Below the pieces are notes generated by a model. That model saw only the letters and a list, made by a program, of their open reading frames with translations, searched no databases and was not told the origin of the DNA. From positions 1-64,000 of the forward strand of contig JAIQFS010000007.1 of the NCBI GenBank assembly GCA_020073145.1: a DNA stretch of 64,000 nucleotides, given 5' to 3'. Below, one piece after another: positions 36,575-45,952 of the stretch; position 1 is the first letter of the stretch; each line of letters begins with the position of its first letter. Both the position numbers and the translations under genes were made by a program. This DNA comes from Terriglobia bacterium. Its GTDB lineage: Bacteria > Acidobacteriota > Terriglobia > Bryobacterales > Bryobacteraceae.

Positions 36575-37480
36575 ATGAAAAAGATGCTGTTCGCTTTGAT
36601 TTGTACGGCCTCGTGCTTGTGGGGTCAGGAAGGAACCGGCCCATTTCCTGCGGTAATGGAGCAGGACCCAGCCCTGCCGACACACACGATTTATCGGCCC
36701 AAAGATCTGGCAGCGCTCCACGGGCAGAAACTTCCAATCATCGCCTGGGGAGAGGGAGGCTGCTCGAATAATGGTGCCTTCTATAAGAACTTCCTCGGTG
36801 AAATCTCCTCGCACGGGTTTCTGGCGATCGCCATCGGACCGCCCCAGGCGCCGCGTCCCGCGGGCAATCCAGGCGCGCAGCCTGGCGGGCAACCCGGCGC
36901 TGGCCGCGGCGCGGGCAGAGGACCTGCCACGAAATCGTCGCAGTTGATCGATGCTATCAACTGGGCGGAGGCTGAGAACGCGCGCAAGGACAGCCAGTTC
37001 TACCACAGGATCGAAACTTCGAAGGTTGCGGTGATGGGCCACTCCTGCGGAGGCATTCAGGCGTTGGCGGTTGCTACGGATCCTCGCATCAAGCTGGTCG
37101 TGAACTGGAGCGGCGGACTCTTCGTTACTCCTCCAAATGGTGCGGCCGGCATGGTAGAGAACGTGCCCAAAGAGCAACTGCAGAAACTTCACACCCCGGT
37201 GTTCTACATCTCGGGTGATTCTACTGACATCGCTTTCGCAAACAGCAACGACGATTTCGGACGCATCACCAAAGTGCCTGCCTTCCGTGCGTACAAAGAT
37301 GGCGTCGGGCACGGCGGCACTTATACGCAACCGGACGGCGGAGATTTTGGCAAGGTCGCCGTTGCTCTGCTCGATTGGCAATTTAAGGGCGACAAAGTTG
37401 CCGGCAAGATGTTCCTCGGCGCGAATTGCGGCCTTTGCCAGGATACGAAATGGCACGTCGAGAAGAAAGGGATCAAATAG
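36575..37480 (+). CDS. Secreted alpha/beta hydrolase (dienelactone-hydrolase/PET-hydrolase-like fold)
   Basis: 301 residues. The signal peptide (MLFALICTASCLWGQ) is followed by an alpha/beta hydrolase with YRPKDLAALHGQKLPIIAWGEGG, the serine elbow GHSCGG, a STDIAF acid loop, and GHGGTYTQPDGGDFG. The serine is flanked by a cysteine as in several plant-polymer esterases. ATG 36575 has GGAG six bases upstream. A paralogue is at 57396 and a C-terminal remnant at 11942. It opens the operon with the tannase at 37484, and is under the palindromic operator. Substrate unknown. Confidence 0.75.
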   Translation: MKKMLFALICTASCLWGQEGTGPFPAVMEQDPALPTHTIYRPKDLAALHGQKLPIIAWGEGGCSNNGAFYKNFLGEISSHGFLAIAIGPPQAPRPAGNPGAQPGGQPGAGRGAGRGPATKSSQLIDAINWAEAENARKDSQFYHRIETSKVAVMGHSCGGIQALAVATDPRIKLVVNWSGGLFVTPPNGAAGMVENVPKEQLQKLHTPVFYISGDSTDIAFANSNDDFGRITKVPAFRAYKDGVGHGGTYTQPDGGDFGKVAVALLDWQFKGDKVAGKMFLGANCGLCQDTKWHVEKKGIK

Positions 37481-37483
37481 CCG

Positions 37484-39196
37484 ATGAGACACACTGCCTG
37501 GCGGATCTTTCGTCATTCGGGCGCGTTGGCCCTATTCTGCTCGGCCGTCGTCGGCGCGCAAGCTTCGGATGCGCCGCGAACCATCACCGAGGCGGACTGC
37601 ACCGCCGCCAAACTCGGCGACGGCATCCCGGTCTCAGCTATCGGCGAGCCGGTCTCCGGCGTCACACTCAGCGCGCCTCGCTGGAATCCTGCGGGAAGGA
37701 ATCCTGCGGCATGGTGCAGCGTGAATGGATCAATGGCTCCGGTCGATCACGCCGCAACCGCCAAACCGATCAATTTCCAGGTCACCTTTCCGGCCACGTG
37801 GAATGGCCGCGCTGTGCAAATGGGCGGCGGAGGCATGAACGGCACGATCCCGATGCTGGCGGGCGGACCCCTGGCGCAGGGATTCGTGACTTATGGCAGC
37901 GATTCCGGCCATCAGATTAGCTTTGGGCGGGGACCCGGTAGAGGTGATGGGGCTTCTGACGACTGGGCGCTGAACGAAGAAGCGATCCGCAATCTCGGCT
38001 ACATGCAACTGAAGAAGACGCACGACGCCGCGATGGTGCTGATCGAACGATTGTACGGACGCAGGCCCGAGTACAACTACTTCGTCGGTTCCTCGCAGGG
38101 CGGACGGGAAGCTTTGACCGTGGCGGAGCGCTATCCGAACGACTACAACGGCATCGCCGCAAACGTGCCGATCGTCGGCTTCTCGTCGCTGATGCTAGGT
38201 CCCGCGCTTATCCGCAGCCACGAAAAGCCGCAGGCGAACTGGGTGACCTCCGCCAAGATCAATGCCATTCGCGGCGAGTTCATGCGCCAGTGCGACAAAC
38301 TGGATGGTCTCGTTGACGGCATCATCAACAACTACATGGCCTGCCGCGCCATCTTCGACGTGAAACAGGGCAAGGCGAATCGCCATCCGTGGGCCGCCAA
38401 GCGCTGCCCCAACAATGTAGACCCGAATCCCGCCGACACAAGCGCGGACGCCTGTCTCACCGATGGCCAGATCTCCACGCTCGAACTCGTCTACAGCCGC
38501 TATTCGTTTTCTCAGCCGCTGGCGAATGGGGTCAAGACGTTCGGGATGTGGCTGCCGAATACCGATCCCAGCGGCAGCGGTCTGATCGCGAACACGCGTT
38601 TCCGCGGCCAGGAGGGGGCAGCTGAAAATGCGCCTCCGTACAACTGGATCGGCGTGCTGGGCGTCACCGGCTTCCTGATGCAGGATCTCCATGCGGATCC
38701 CCTCGATTACGTCGAAGGAGGTAAGTACAGCGGTCGCCGCGAGGCATTGTCCGGGATCCTCGATTCCGCAAATTTCGACTTCTCGGCCTTCACGCGTCGT
38801 GGCGGGAAGATGATCGTTGCGATCGGCACCAACGACACGCTCGCTTCGCCCGGAACTCAGCTCGATTTTTACCAGTCGATTCTGGACAAGATGGGGCGCT
38901 CCAAGGTCGATAGTTTCGCGCGGCTCTACGTGCTGCCGCAGACCGGCCACGGACTCACCGGCATGAACTATACGACCGACGGCGACGGAAAAACGCTGGA
39001 AGCGAAGCCCATTCCGAATACGTTCGATCGTCTGGCGCTGCTCACGGAGTGGGTGGAGAAAGGAACAGCACCGGGCAAGTCGATCAAAGTTACCGCGGGC
39101 GAGCGCAGCATGCCGATGTGCTCTTATCCCGAATATCCGAAGTACGCCAAGGGTCCGGTTGAGGCGGCGGAATCGTGGCAATGTGGCGCCCGCTGA
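37484..39196 (+). CDS. Tannase/feruloyl-esterase family protein without CS-D-HC cysteines
   Basis: 570 residues with a signal peptide. The fold is that of tannase/feruloyl esterases: GGGGMNGTIP oxyanion loop, elbow VGSSQGGRE with Ser204, GTNDTLASPG (Asp) and PQTGHGLTG (His). The family normally has GCS before and HC after; here the cysteines are replaced by Ser203 and by Gly after the histidine, so the disulfide joining Ser and His cannot form. Both are lost together, pointing to a functional subgroup. It follows the hydrolase gene by three bases. Confidence 0.8.
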   Translation: MRHTAWRIFRHSGALALFCSAVVGAQASDAPRTITEADCTAAKLGDGIPVSAIGEPVSGVTLSAPRWNPAGRNPAAWCSVNGSMAPVDHAATAKPINFQVTFPATWNGRAVQMGGGGMNGTIPMLAGGPLAQGFVTYGSDSGHQISFGRGPGRGDGASDDWALNEEAIRNLGYMQLKKTHDAAMVLIERLYGRRPEYNYFVGSSQGGREALTVAERYPNDYNGIAANVPIVGFSSLMLGPALIRSHEKPQANWVTSAKINAIRGEFMRQCDKLDGLVDGIINNYMACRAIFDVKQGKANRHPWAAKRCPNNVDPNPADTSADACLTDGQISTLELVYSRYSFSQPLANGVKTFGMWLPNTDPSGSGLIANTRFRGQEGAAENAPPYNWIGVLGVTGFLMQDLHADPLDYVEGGKYSGRREALSGILDSANFDFSAFTRRGGKMIVAIGTNDTLASPGTQLDFYQSILDKMGRSKVDSFARLYVLPQTGHGLTGMNYTTDGDGKTLEAKPIPNTFDRLALLTEWVEKGTAPGKSIKVTAGERSMPMCSYPEYPKYAKGPVEAAESWQCGAR

Positions 39197-39257
39197 TTGC
39201 TCGGTGCGCCGTTGTATCCGGCGCAACTAAAGCACTGAACATAAGGAGAGGACCACT

Positions 39258-40143
39258 ATGAAATCTCAATACCGATGCTTCATGACTATTGGCGTGGCGC
39301 TGCTGTATTGTTCAGCCAGGCCGCGTCTGCTCAAGCCGCCGGCTTAACAGCAATCCGCTCAGGTAGGCCCCGGTCGGGGACGTGGCCCGGGTCCCGTCCG
39401 CCCGCCTGATCCGCGCGTGCATCAGCGCACCTATCGCTTTGCCGAAGCGGACAAGGACATGGCGTACGCGCTTTACGTTTGCTCCAAAGTCACCAGGGCA
39501 AAAGCCGCACCGCTGATCGTCGCACTCCACGGGATGGGCGGCGACCAGAACTCGCTGCTGCGCGGCAACGCCATCGATCTGGCCGAGGAGGGCGGATACA
39601 TTCTGGTCGGACCAATGGGCTACAACCCGCAGGGCTGGTTCGGCTCTCCCGTCATCACGCCGCGCCGCGGAGGGCCGGGTGGAGAGCAAACCTCGAACGA
39701 TCCTCCCAATCTGCGCGAACTTAGCGAAAAGGACGTCATGAACGTTCTCGATCTCGTTCGCAAAGAATTCAATGTCGACCCGCAACGTACGTATCTGATG
39801 TGGCACTCCATGGGCGGGGCGGGCACCCTCTTCCTCGGCCCGAAGTACGCATCGAACTGGGCGGCCATCGCAGCGATGGCGCCGGCTGCTTTCGCCATGC
39901 TCCCGACCGCGACCGACCTGCTCACGCCGATCAAGAGCACCATGCCGGTACTGCTGCTTCAGGGAGACGCCGACAATGTCGTGCCGCCCGACTACGCCCG
40001 GCGCTGGGCCGCGGCCATGAAAGACCTGAATATGAACTATAAGTACGTCGAGATGCGGCGAAGATCACGGCACCATCATCGCGAAGTCGATGCCGGAAAG
40101 TTTCCGGTACTTCGGTGAGCACTCGAAACCGGCAACACACTGA
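39258..40143 (+). pseudogene. Frameshifted esterase, paralogue of the one at 58376
   Basis: ATG 39258 has AAGGAGAGG, but the signal-peptide region leaves frame and meets TAA 39345-39347. The main frame then runs on from before 39417 (QQSAQVGPGRG, APLIVALHGMGGDQNSLL, NVLDLVRKEFNVDPQRTY). Instead of GHSMGG it has WHSMGG. Near 40062 the frame shifts again: the catalytic-histidine part DHGTIIAKSMPESFRYFGEH continues in another frame to TGA 40141. Two frame breaks and the damaged elbow mark it as a pseudogene. Confidence 0.7.
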
Positions 40144-40166
40144 AGCCGAAGATCAACTGACCACGT

Positions 40167-41768
40167 CTACTCTTTACAAGTGAAACTCGCCGCGTCATTC
40201 TGCGGCCCTGTCCCGTTGTATTGAGCATGCTTCGGCCAGGCGCACAGCGGCCGCGACACGTTGGGGAACTGCGCGCCAGTGGCCCGCAGGCTGTCGGGAG
40301 CCTTGCCGTTCTCGACCCACTTCACAATCGCATCCAGAGCATCGAAGTTGTCGAGCGCCGGTCCGCCCGCGCAATGGTTCATGCCCGGTACCGGGAAGAA
40401 ACGCGCGAAACTCATCGTTTTGTCGAGTCCGCCGTTGTCTTTCGCGAGCCGCTCATAATAGTGCTGCGTATCGAGTGCGGAAAAGAACGGGTCGGCCATG
40501 CCGTGATACAGCAGGAGTTTGCCACCATGATCGGTGAATGTCTCGATGTCTGTGGACGTCGGGTCTTCCAGCGCGGCCGTGTCCTCCACCCGCGGCGTGT
40601 CCTTGTCGAAGTCGAACTTCAGGGGATCGAACGACTCATCGTACGGATACATGAAGTAGCCCTTGAGCCCGCTCAGCATCAGCAGCACATCGATGGAATT
40701 GGATTGCGCTGTGGGGGACGTGCCCAGCTTCAGCGCGCGCCACCCGGGCGAGGCCATCCCAGGGTCCCACGGCCAATCGGAATAAATTGCATCGCCGCGC
40801 GAATTTTTCGGACCGCTCATCACCTTCTCCAGAGCCGTTACCTGCTCGCGGCTGAGGCAACCGGGCTGCTTGGCCCCGGCGCACATCAGCGTTTTTGGAT
40901 CGAACCGGCAGGCCTTCGTGTTCATCACCAGGCGGTCTGCGAGGCCATCGAGTGCATCACACTGTTTGAGAATGCCGTCGGCCACAAGCTTGAGATCGGC
41001 GTCGGAAAACGCGCGGCTCAGGATCGGCCGCCCTGAATCGTCTTTTGGCGCGATATTCAGAAACGTCTGCGTCTCCCAGGCCGAGCCGATTCCGGCGTGG
41101 GTTACGCGGAATGCGGGAGCGCCGGAAACGATGCCGTCGAAATCGCGTGGATAGCGCTGCGCGGCCATTAGTGCCTGACGTCCACCGTTTGAACAGCCAT
41201 CGAAGTAGGCGTGCCGCCAGGGCTCTCCGTAGTACCGCATGGCGATCTGCTTCGAAACCTGTGTCACGCGCTCAATCGAACGGTAAGCATTGTCGATGCG
41301 CGCCTGCTGATCGCGGGCGAACGATGCGTCGGCCTCGGGCATCGGAGGAGCGCCCGTGTGACCGGCGTCGGTTGAAACGACGGCGAACCCTCGCGCGAGT
41401 GCCGGATTCGGATTGGCGCCCGATGCGGCGCCGAGCGCAGGCCGAACCGTGCCATCCATTCCGCCACCGCCCTGAAAAAGAAAGCGCCGTTCCCATTTGA
41501 CCGGCAGGCGCATCTCGAAGCCGATCGCGAACGGCTTGCCGCCAAAGCCGACGCGCCTGTCGATCGCCCCGCGAACGAGGCAGTGTTCGGGTACCGTGCC
41601 GCTGCCGCGACCCGCAGGGCCTGCCGGCGTGAGCATCGCGGAGGTGATCTCGACTTCCGGGATCGATACGCGGTTGAGAGCCGAGCAGCGATCCGCATCC
41701 GTCTGTGCGTAAAGCGTGACGGCAAACAGCGGGAGAAACGTCAAACTTCTGGCGAACATAATTTTCAT
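40167..41768 (-). CDS. Tannase/feruloyl-esterase family protein
   Basis: 533 residues with a signal peptide. The complete CS-D-HC motif is present: GCSNGGRQ (Cys-Ser), GMADPFFSALD (Asp) and GMNHCAGG (His-Cys). QGGGGMDGTVRP forms the oxyanion loop. The cysteines C-(n)-C in CDALDGLADRL, CRFDPKTLMCAGAKQPGC also match the family's calcium/lid region. It is close in length and order to the copy at 32463. ATG 41768 overlaps the stop of the esterase gene upstream (ATGA), so the two are one operon, controlled from the 42813 operator. Confidence 0.85.
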   Translation of the reverse strand: MKIMFARSLTFLPLFAVTLYAQTDADRCSALNRVSIPEVEITSAMLTPAGPAGRGSGTVPEHCLVRGAIDRRVGFGGKPFAIGFEMRLPVKWERRFLFQGGGGMDGTVRPALGAASGANPNPALARGFAVVSTDAGHTGAPPMPEADASFARDQQARIDNAYRSIERVTQVSKQIAMRYYGEPWRHAYFDGCSNGGRQALMAAQRYPRDFDGIVSGAPAFRVTHAGIGSAWETQTFLNIAPKDDSGRPILSRAFSDADLKLVADGILKQCDALDGLADRLVMNTKACRFDPKTLMCAGAKQPGCLSREQVTALEKVMSGPKNSRGDAIYSDWPWDPGMASPGWRALKLGTSPTAQSNSIDVLLMLSGLKGYFMYPYDESFDPLKFDFDKDTPRVEDTAALEDPTSTDIETFTDHGGKLLLYHGMADPFFSALDTQHYYERLAKDNGGLDKTMSFARFFPVPGMNHCAGGPALDNFDALDAIVKWVENGKAPDSLRATGAQFPNVSRPLCAWPKHAQYNGTGPQNDAASFTCKE

Positions 41769-42787
41769 CGCTTCGGTGTTTCAGTCAGGTGCTCGGAAAA
41801 GAATGGCAAAACCTTCGCCGTGAAACGGGCCGTGATGCGGTTGCCGTGATCGCCGTCGTAGCTCTCGAAAGTGTGAGCTACTCCCAGACGCGTCAGTGCC
41901 TGATCGAGCTGCGTATTCGTGGTGATGAATGGGTCCTTGGTTCCGACGTCTATAGCAATCGCGCGATACATCTTCAGCGCCGGCACATATTGATCCACCA
42001 TCACGAGAGGCGAGTTGGTGGTCCATTTGGCGGCGATCAGCGGCTGGAGTTCGCCATCTTTGCTTGGAAGGTCGAAATACGTTGGTGGATTCATCGTGTC
42101 GGGCGCCCACGCCGCGGCCTGCGCGGAGAGCGCGTGCGCCAGAGCACCGCTAGGCGGCTGATTCGCCGATGCCCCCGGAAGCAGGCGCTGCGGATCGTTC
42201 ATCAGGCAGCAGGAACTCATCGCATAAAGCACCGAGAAAGCTTCGGGATGCTTCATGCCGATGCGTACCGTTCCATATCCGCCCATCGAATGGCCTGCGA
42301 GACCTCGCGCGCTCCGATCCGCAATCGTTCGGTAGTGGGTGTCGGTGTAATCGATCAGGTCTTTTGCGATGTACATCTCCCAATCGCCTGTGGTGGGTGA
42401 ATTCGAAAACATGCTGCCGTCATAAACAGAAAATGCATCGGGAAGCACCAGGATCATTTCATGTGCCGACCCATTGGCGATATCCGCGTCAGCAGCGGCG
42501 GGAACGTCGAGCGACCTCCAGTAGGTCTCGGCGTGCGCGGCGTATCCATGGAGGAAGTAAACCACCGGATAGCGCCGGTTCGGATTTGTGGTATAACTCG
42601 GCGGCAAATAAACGAACACGTCGCGATCCGGCGAATCACCCTCGAGATTTCCTTCAAGCGATTTACCGTGGACCTTGATCTTTTCCCATGAACCTTTCTT
42701 TCCCGCGTCACTGTTCTGCGCCCTGCTTCCAGGAGCGGCAAACACCACCATGGATGTGGCAACGAGTACGGTCAGAGCAGTCCTCAT
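41765..42787 (-). CDS. Secreted esterase (PF00756 type)
   Basis: 340 residues. The signal peptide MRTALTVLVATSMVVFAAPGSRAQ is followed by DRDVFVYLPPSYTTNPNRRY, VVYFLHGYAAHAETYW, the elbow LAGHSMGGYGTVRIG (Ser), DVGTKDPF (acid) and SYDGDHGNRI (His). The order is that of the S-formylglutathione hydrolase/feruloyl esterase group. Its promoter contains the palindromic operator between the -35 and -10. It forms a two-gene operon with the tannase at 40167. Confidence 0.8.
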   Translation of the reverse strand: MRTALTVLVATSMVVFAAPGSRAQNSDAGKKGSWEKIKVHGKSLEGNLEGDSPDRDVFVYLPPSYTTNPNRRYPVVYFLHGYAAHAETYWRSLDVPAAADADIANGSAHEMILVLPDAFSVYDGSMFSNSPTTGDWEMYIAKDLIDYTDTHYRTIADRSARGLAGHSMGGYGTVRIGMKHPEAFSVLYAMSSCCLMNDPQRLLPGASANQPPSGALAHALSAQAAAWAPDTMNPPTYFDLPSKDGELQPLIAAKWTTNSPLVMVDQYVPALKMYRAIAIDVGTKDPFITTNTQLDQALTRLGVAHTFESYDGDHGNRITARFTAKVLPFFSEHLTETPKR

Positions 42788-42809
42788 CGGTTTGTCCTTC
42801 ACGTTGCAG

Positions 42810-42869
42810 TTTATACCAGTCAGCCGGTATGATGTCATATTGCCGGAAGACAATCGGCCGCGCTACACT
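42810..42869. promoter_or_regulatory. Operator site 2 with two divergent promoters
   Basis: The palindrome ATACCAGTCAGCCGGTAT is at 42813-42830. On the minus strand, the promoter of the esterase gene is ATGACA (42833-42838), 17 bases and TATAAA (42810-42815), so the palindrome fills the space between -35 and -10. On the plus strand, TTGCCG (42840-42845), 18 bases and TACACT (42864-42869) serve the GxWEGD gene, with the palindrome nine bases upstream of the -35. Confidence 0.7.
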
Positions 42870-42881
42870 GGAATTCCTATT

Positions 42882-43733
42882 GTGCAGACCAAATTCGTAA
42901 TCGCCACGCGAGGCGTCCTTTTCGCGACACTCCTGTTTTCTCTGACCATGACCCCCTTATTGCGGGCGCAATGGCTCGGTTATGCGACGAAGGATGTGCC
43001 GAAGAAACCCGATGGCACTCCCGATCTCTCGGCGCCTGCTCCACGCACTGCCGACGGAAAGCCAGACCTCTCGGGTATGTGGGGATGGGTCAATATCGGA
43101 CCGCCGTGCGGCGCTCAGTGTACGGACACGCAGATTTCGCGCGAGTTCATCAATATCGCTTCTTCTCTGAAAGGGGCGCTGCCGTACCAGCCCTGGGCAG
43201 CGGAGCTGGTGAAGAAGCGGAGCCTCGAGCAGGGCTCGGACCCGAACGTTCATTGCATGCCGCGCGACGCGCCACGCCTCTGGACGGACGACTACTATAA
43301 GCGCATTTTCATGGTGCCCGGCCGGGTCATCGTCCTGGTCGAACGTAATATGCAGTACCGGCAGATCTTCACGGACGGAAGAGCGCTCCCCAAGGACCCG
43401 AATCCCACCTGGAACGGGTATTCGGTCGGCCGTTGGGAAGGTGACACGTTCGTCGTAGAGACTACCGGTTTCCGCGACGATCTGTGGCTGGATGCCGCCG
43501 GGAATCCTCTGACCGAGCAGGGCAGGATGACCGAAAGAATCCGGCGGCCCAACTACGGTACGCTCGAGGTCGAGATTACGATCAACGATCCGAAGGCCTA
43601 TACGGCGCCGTGGACTGTAAAAGTCAATCAGCCTCTGGTTCTCGACAGCGAACTTATCGATTACTATTGTCTCGAAAACGAACGCGACTCCACGCACATG
43701 CGGAAACAGGACACTCCGATCGGCGTCCGGTAG
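42882..43733 (+). CDS. Secreted GxWEGD-motif protein, uncharacterised family
   Basis: 283 residues from GTG 42882. A signal peptide (GVLFATLLFSLTMTPLLRAQ) is followed by KPDLSGMWGWVNIGPPCGAQ, CMPRDAPRLWTDD, GRWEGDTFVVETTGFRDD and DPKAYTAPWTVKVNQPLVLD, the family core. The gene lies in the palindrome-controlled regulon, next to esterases, which is the only hint of a role. A degenerate copy of its end (GPWTVKINQPLALE) is at 49722. The start lies about six bases after the predicted transcript start, so the mRNA may be nearly leaderless. Confidence 0.65.
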   Translation: MQTKFVIATRGVLFATLLFSLTMTPLLRAQWLGYATKDVPKKPDGTPDLSAPAPRTADGKPDLSGMWGWVNIGPPCGAQCTDTQISREFINIASSLKGALPYQPWAAELVKKRSLEQGSDPNVHCMPRDAPRLWTDDYYKRIFMVPGRVIVLVERNMQYRQIFTDGRALPKDPNPTWNGYSVGRWEGDTFVVETTGFRDDLWLDAAGNPLTEQGRMTERIRRPNYGTLEVEITINDPKAYTAPWTVKVNQPLVLDSELIDYYCLENERDSTHMRKQDTPIGVR

Positions 43734-43748
43734 CAATCCTGAAGGGTT

Positions 43749-45749
43749 TCAACTAGTGCGAACCTCCGAAGCCTTGCCGGCTCCGAATAGATAAATATCG
43801 CAGAAGCAGGCCGCTAACTCGACGGGTCCAAGCGAACCGCCTTTCTGGTACCACTCGACGGTGCGGTCGAGCAGTCCCCGGAGCATGGAAGCCAGATAGC
43901 GCGGCTCCACATCCGCGCGAATGGATCCGTTCTTCTGCCCTTCCTCGATCATCCGGCGGATTCCGGTCTGGTAAATCTTCCGCATGCTGACAATTTCCGA
44001 AAGGCGCTCTGGGGAGAGAGCTCGCACCTCGGCCAGCGCGGTCGCGTGTTGAGTCTGATCACGGAGCAGGCTCATGCAATGTGCTCGAATCAGCACGGCG
44101 AGGTGCTCGATCGGGCAAGTGATTCCCTCAACCGCTTTGTTCACCTCCTCCTGCAGTGTTTCGACTGAAGACTTGGTGATCAGGTACAGGAGGTCCTGTT
44201 TGCTCTTGACGTGGTAGTACAGCGTCGCCTTTTCCATGCCGATCAGCGCCGAGAGCGACCGTGTGCTGGTGGACGCGTAACCCTGCTTTGAAAACAGTTC
44301 GGCCGCAGTGCGGACGAACTTGCCGAGAGTGCCGCTGGGGCCTGAGCTGGGGCGTCTCCTGCTGAGGCTTTTCAACTCGGGCACGGACGGCCTTCCACGG
44401 CCCGGAGTGACAATGCCCTCGAAAAACACCCGAGCGTAGATTCCCGCGAGATCGTCCAGAGGCAACCTGCCCGAGATCTGATACCAGCGTGGGGTCCAGT
44501 TCAGATAGTTGAAGAGGGCGAGTCGAAGGATGGAGAGGGGAATGTCCTTGCGCACCATGCCCGCCTTTACGGCGGATGCGAGCTCTCGATGGAGCAGGTC
44601 AGAATAACTCCGGCGCAGCGCCGTGAACTCCCGGCGATGGGCGCGAGAGAGGGACCGCAATTCACCGATTGCCGCCAGCGCCCGATTCGGGTTTTCGAAC
44701 AGGCCCTGGAGATGCCCGCGGATGAAAGCGCACAGACGGTCGCGCTCGTCCCCGCGGCTGTGGAGCGCCGCGCCGACCTGTCGTTCCACGACTTCGAGAA
44801 CGAGTTTGCTGATGCGATACAGCAGATCCTCTTTCCCGGAGATGTGATAGTAAAGCGACGCCTGATGAATGTTCAGACGGGCGGCGATTTCGCGGGTTGT
44901 GGTCTCTCTGAAACCTTTTTCACAGAACAGCGCCGCAGCCGCCTCGAGTACCAGCTGAGACGTGGGACCGGCCGTTTCGCCATTGTGGGTCTGGGGCGTG
45001 GCTCTTCCCTTGGGGGGCCGATGTGCGGCGGCAGTTTTCGCCTTGGCAACGACGCGGCCAGGCCTGTCAATGGCGTTCTTAACGCCCCGCAGCGCAAACC
45101 GCGCATGCTCACGCACAAGGGCTTCGGCCCCGGCCGCATCGCCGGTTTGAATAGTGTCGAGAATCGCTTCATGCTCCCGGATCGCCTGCGCAAAACCTCC
45201 GGGTTCTGCCGGAGTCACGACCGCGGCAGGAGAGGCGAAAGCGATGGACTGAACACGATCGAGCGAAAGCTGCAGCATCGGGCTCTTCGCGAGGGCGACG
45301 AGTGCTTTGTGAAAAGCCAGGTTCAATTCGCCGAAACGGGCCATCTGGTCGGCGGTCGGAGATTCCGTTGTGCTGAACGAGGCTGTCGCTTCGCGCAGTG
45401 CGGCATTGAGGCGGCGAGTTCGGTCGAGTTGCGCGGAATCGGCGCCGCGCCGTGCCGCCATGCCGGCGGCAAGACTTTCCAGTGCGCCGCGCGCCTCAAT
45501 GGAATCCGCGATGTCCTGAGCGCTGAAAATACGAGGCGCGAAGGCACCCGCGGACAACTCTTCCAACAGGCCTTCCTGGTGCAATTGTTCCAGAATCGCG
45601 CGAACGATGGGCCGGGAGGCGCCGAGCGTCTTTGAAAGTTCCACGTCTTCGATGGTTTTTCGGTTGGCGAATTCACCACGCAGAACCATTTCGCGAACGG
45701 TGACCAGCGCCTGTGCGCGGCGTGAATTCACGCGTGGAGAGTTAGGCAT
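43749..45749 (-). CDS. Triple-headed regulator: GntR/FCD fused to two TetR units
   Basis: 666 residues. Residues 10-75 are a GntR winged helix (TIEDVELSKTLGASRPIVRA, ILEQLHQEGLLEE). Residues 80-225 are an FCD domain with His147, His193 and His215 at usual metal-ligand places. After a basic linker, residues 265-312 are a TetR helix-turn-helix (TTREIAARLNIHQASLYYHI) followed by its helical partner to about 445. After a second linker, residues 475-523 are another TetR head (STRSLSALIGMEKATLYYHV) and its ligand domain to the end. I know no characterised protein of this order. It is convergent with the gene at 42882 and divergent from the TonB receptor, with a copy of the palindrome between them, so it is the likely binder. 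Confidence 0.85.
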   Translation of the reverse strand: MPNSPRVNSRRAQALVTVREMVLRGEFANRKTIEDVELSKTLGASRPIVRAILEQLHQEGLLEELSAGAFAPRIFSAQDIADSIEARGALESLAAGMAARRGADSAQLDRTRRLNAALREATASFSTTESPTADQMARFGELNLAFHKALVALAKSPMLQLSLDRVQSIAFASPAAVVTPAEPGGFAQAIREHEAILDTIQTGDAAGAEALVREHARFALRGVKNAIDRPGRVVAKAKTAAAHRPPKGRATPQTHNGETAGPTSQLVLEAAAALFCEKGFRETTTREIAARLNIHQASLYYHISGKEDLLYRISKLVLEVVERQVGAALHSRGDERDRLCAFIRGHLQGLFENPNRALAAIGELRSLSRAHRREFTALRRSYSDLLHRELASAVKAGMVRKDIPLSILRLALFNYLNWTPRWYQISGRLPLDDLAGIYARVFFEGIVTPGRGRPSVPELKSLSRRRPSSGPSGTLGKFVRTAAELFSKQGYASTSTRSLSALIGMEKATLYYHVKSKQDLLYLITKSSVETLQEEVNKAVEGITCPIEHLAVLIRAHCMSLLRDQTQHATALAEVRALSPERLSEIVSMRKIYQTGIRRMIEEGQKNGSIRADVEPRYLASMLRGLLDRTVEWYQKGGSLGPVELAACFCDIYLFGAGKASEVRTS

Positions 45750-45839
45750 TCGAAGTTTTGGACATACCGCACCGGGCAGTCCACATCATAGCGCAGGCTC
45801 AAAATAGCCCGCCGGGCCATGGTGCCGGGCGCTTTTTTT

Positions 45840-45885
45840 TTACCAATCGACCGGTATTGACATCGGCTCCGGAAGCGGGTAAACT
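45840..45885 (+). promoter_or_regulatory. Operator site 3 and promoter of the TonB receptor
   Basis: The palindrome TTACCAATCGACCGGTAT (45840-45857) ends on the first base of a consensus promoter: TTGACA (45857-45862), 17 bases and TAAACT (45880-45885), which leads to the TonB receptor at 45953. On the other strand the palindrome borders a TAAAAA that could serve as the -10 of the regulator gene at 45749, with a poor -35. Confidence 0.7.
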
Positions 45886-45952
45886 CCGTGCTGATCGTTA
45901 CAACTTGCAGGGGGTCTGGGAACGGGAGAGCCCGCCCAGGAAGGGGAATACA

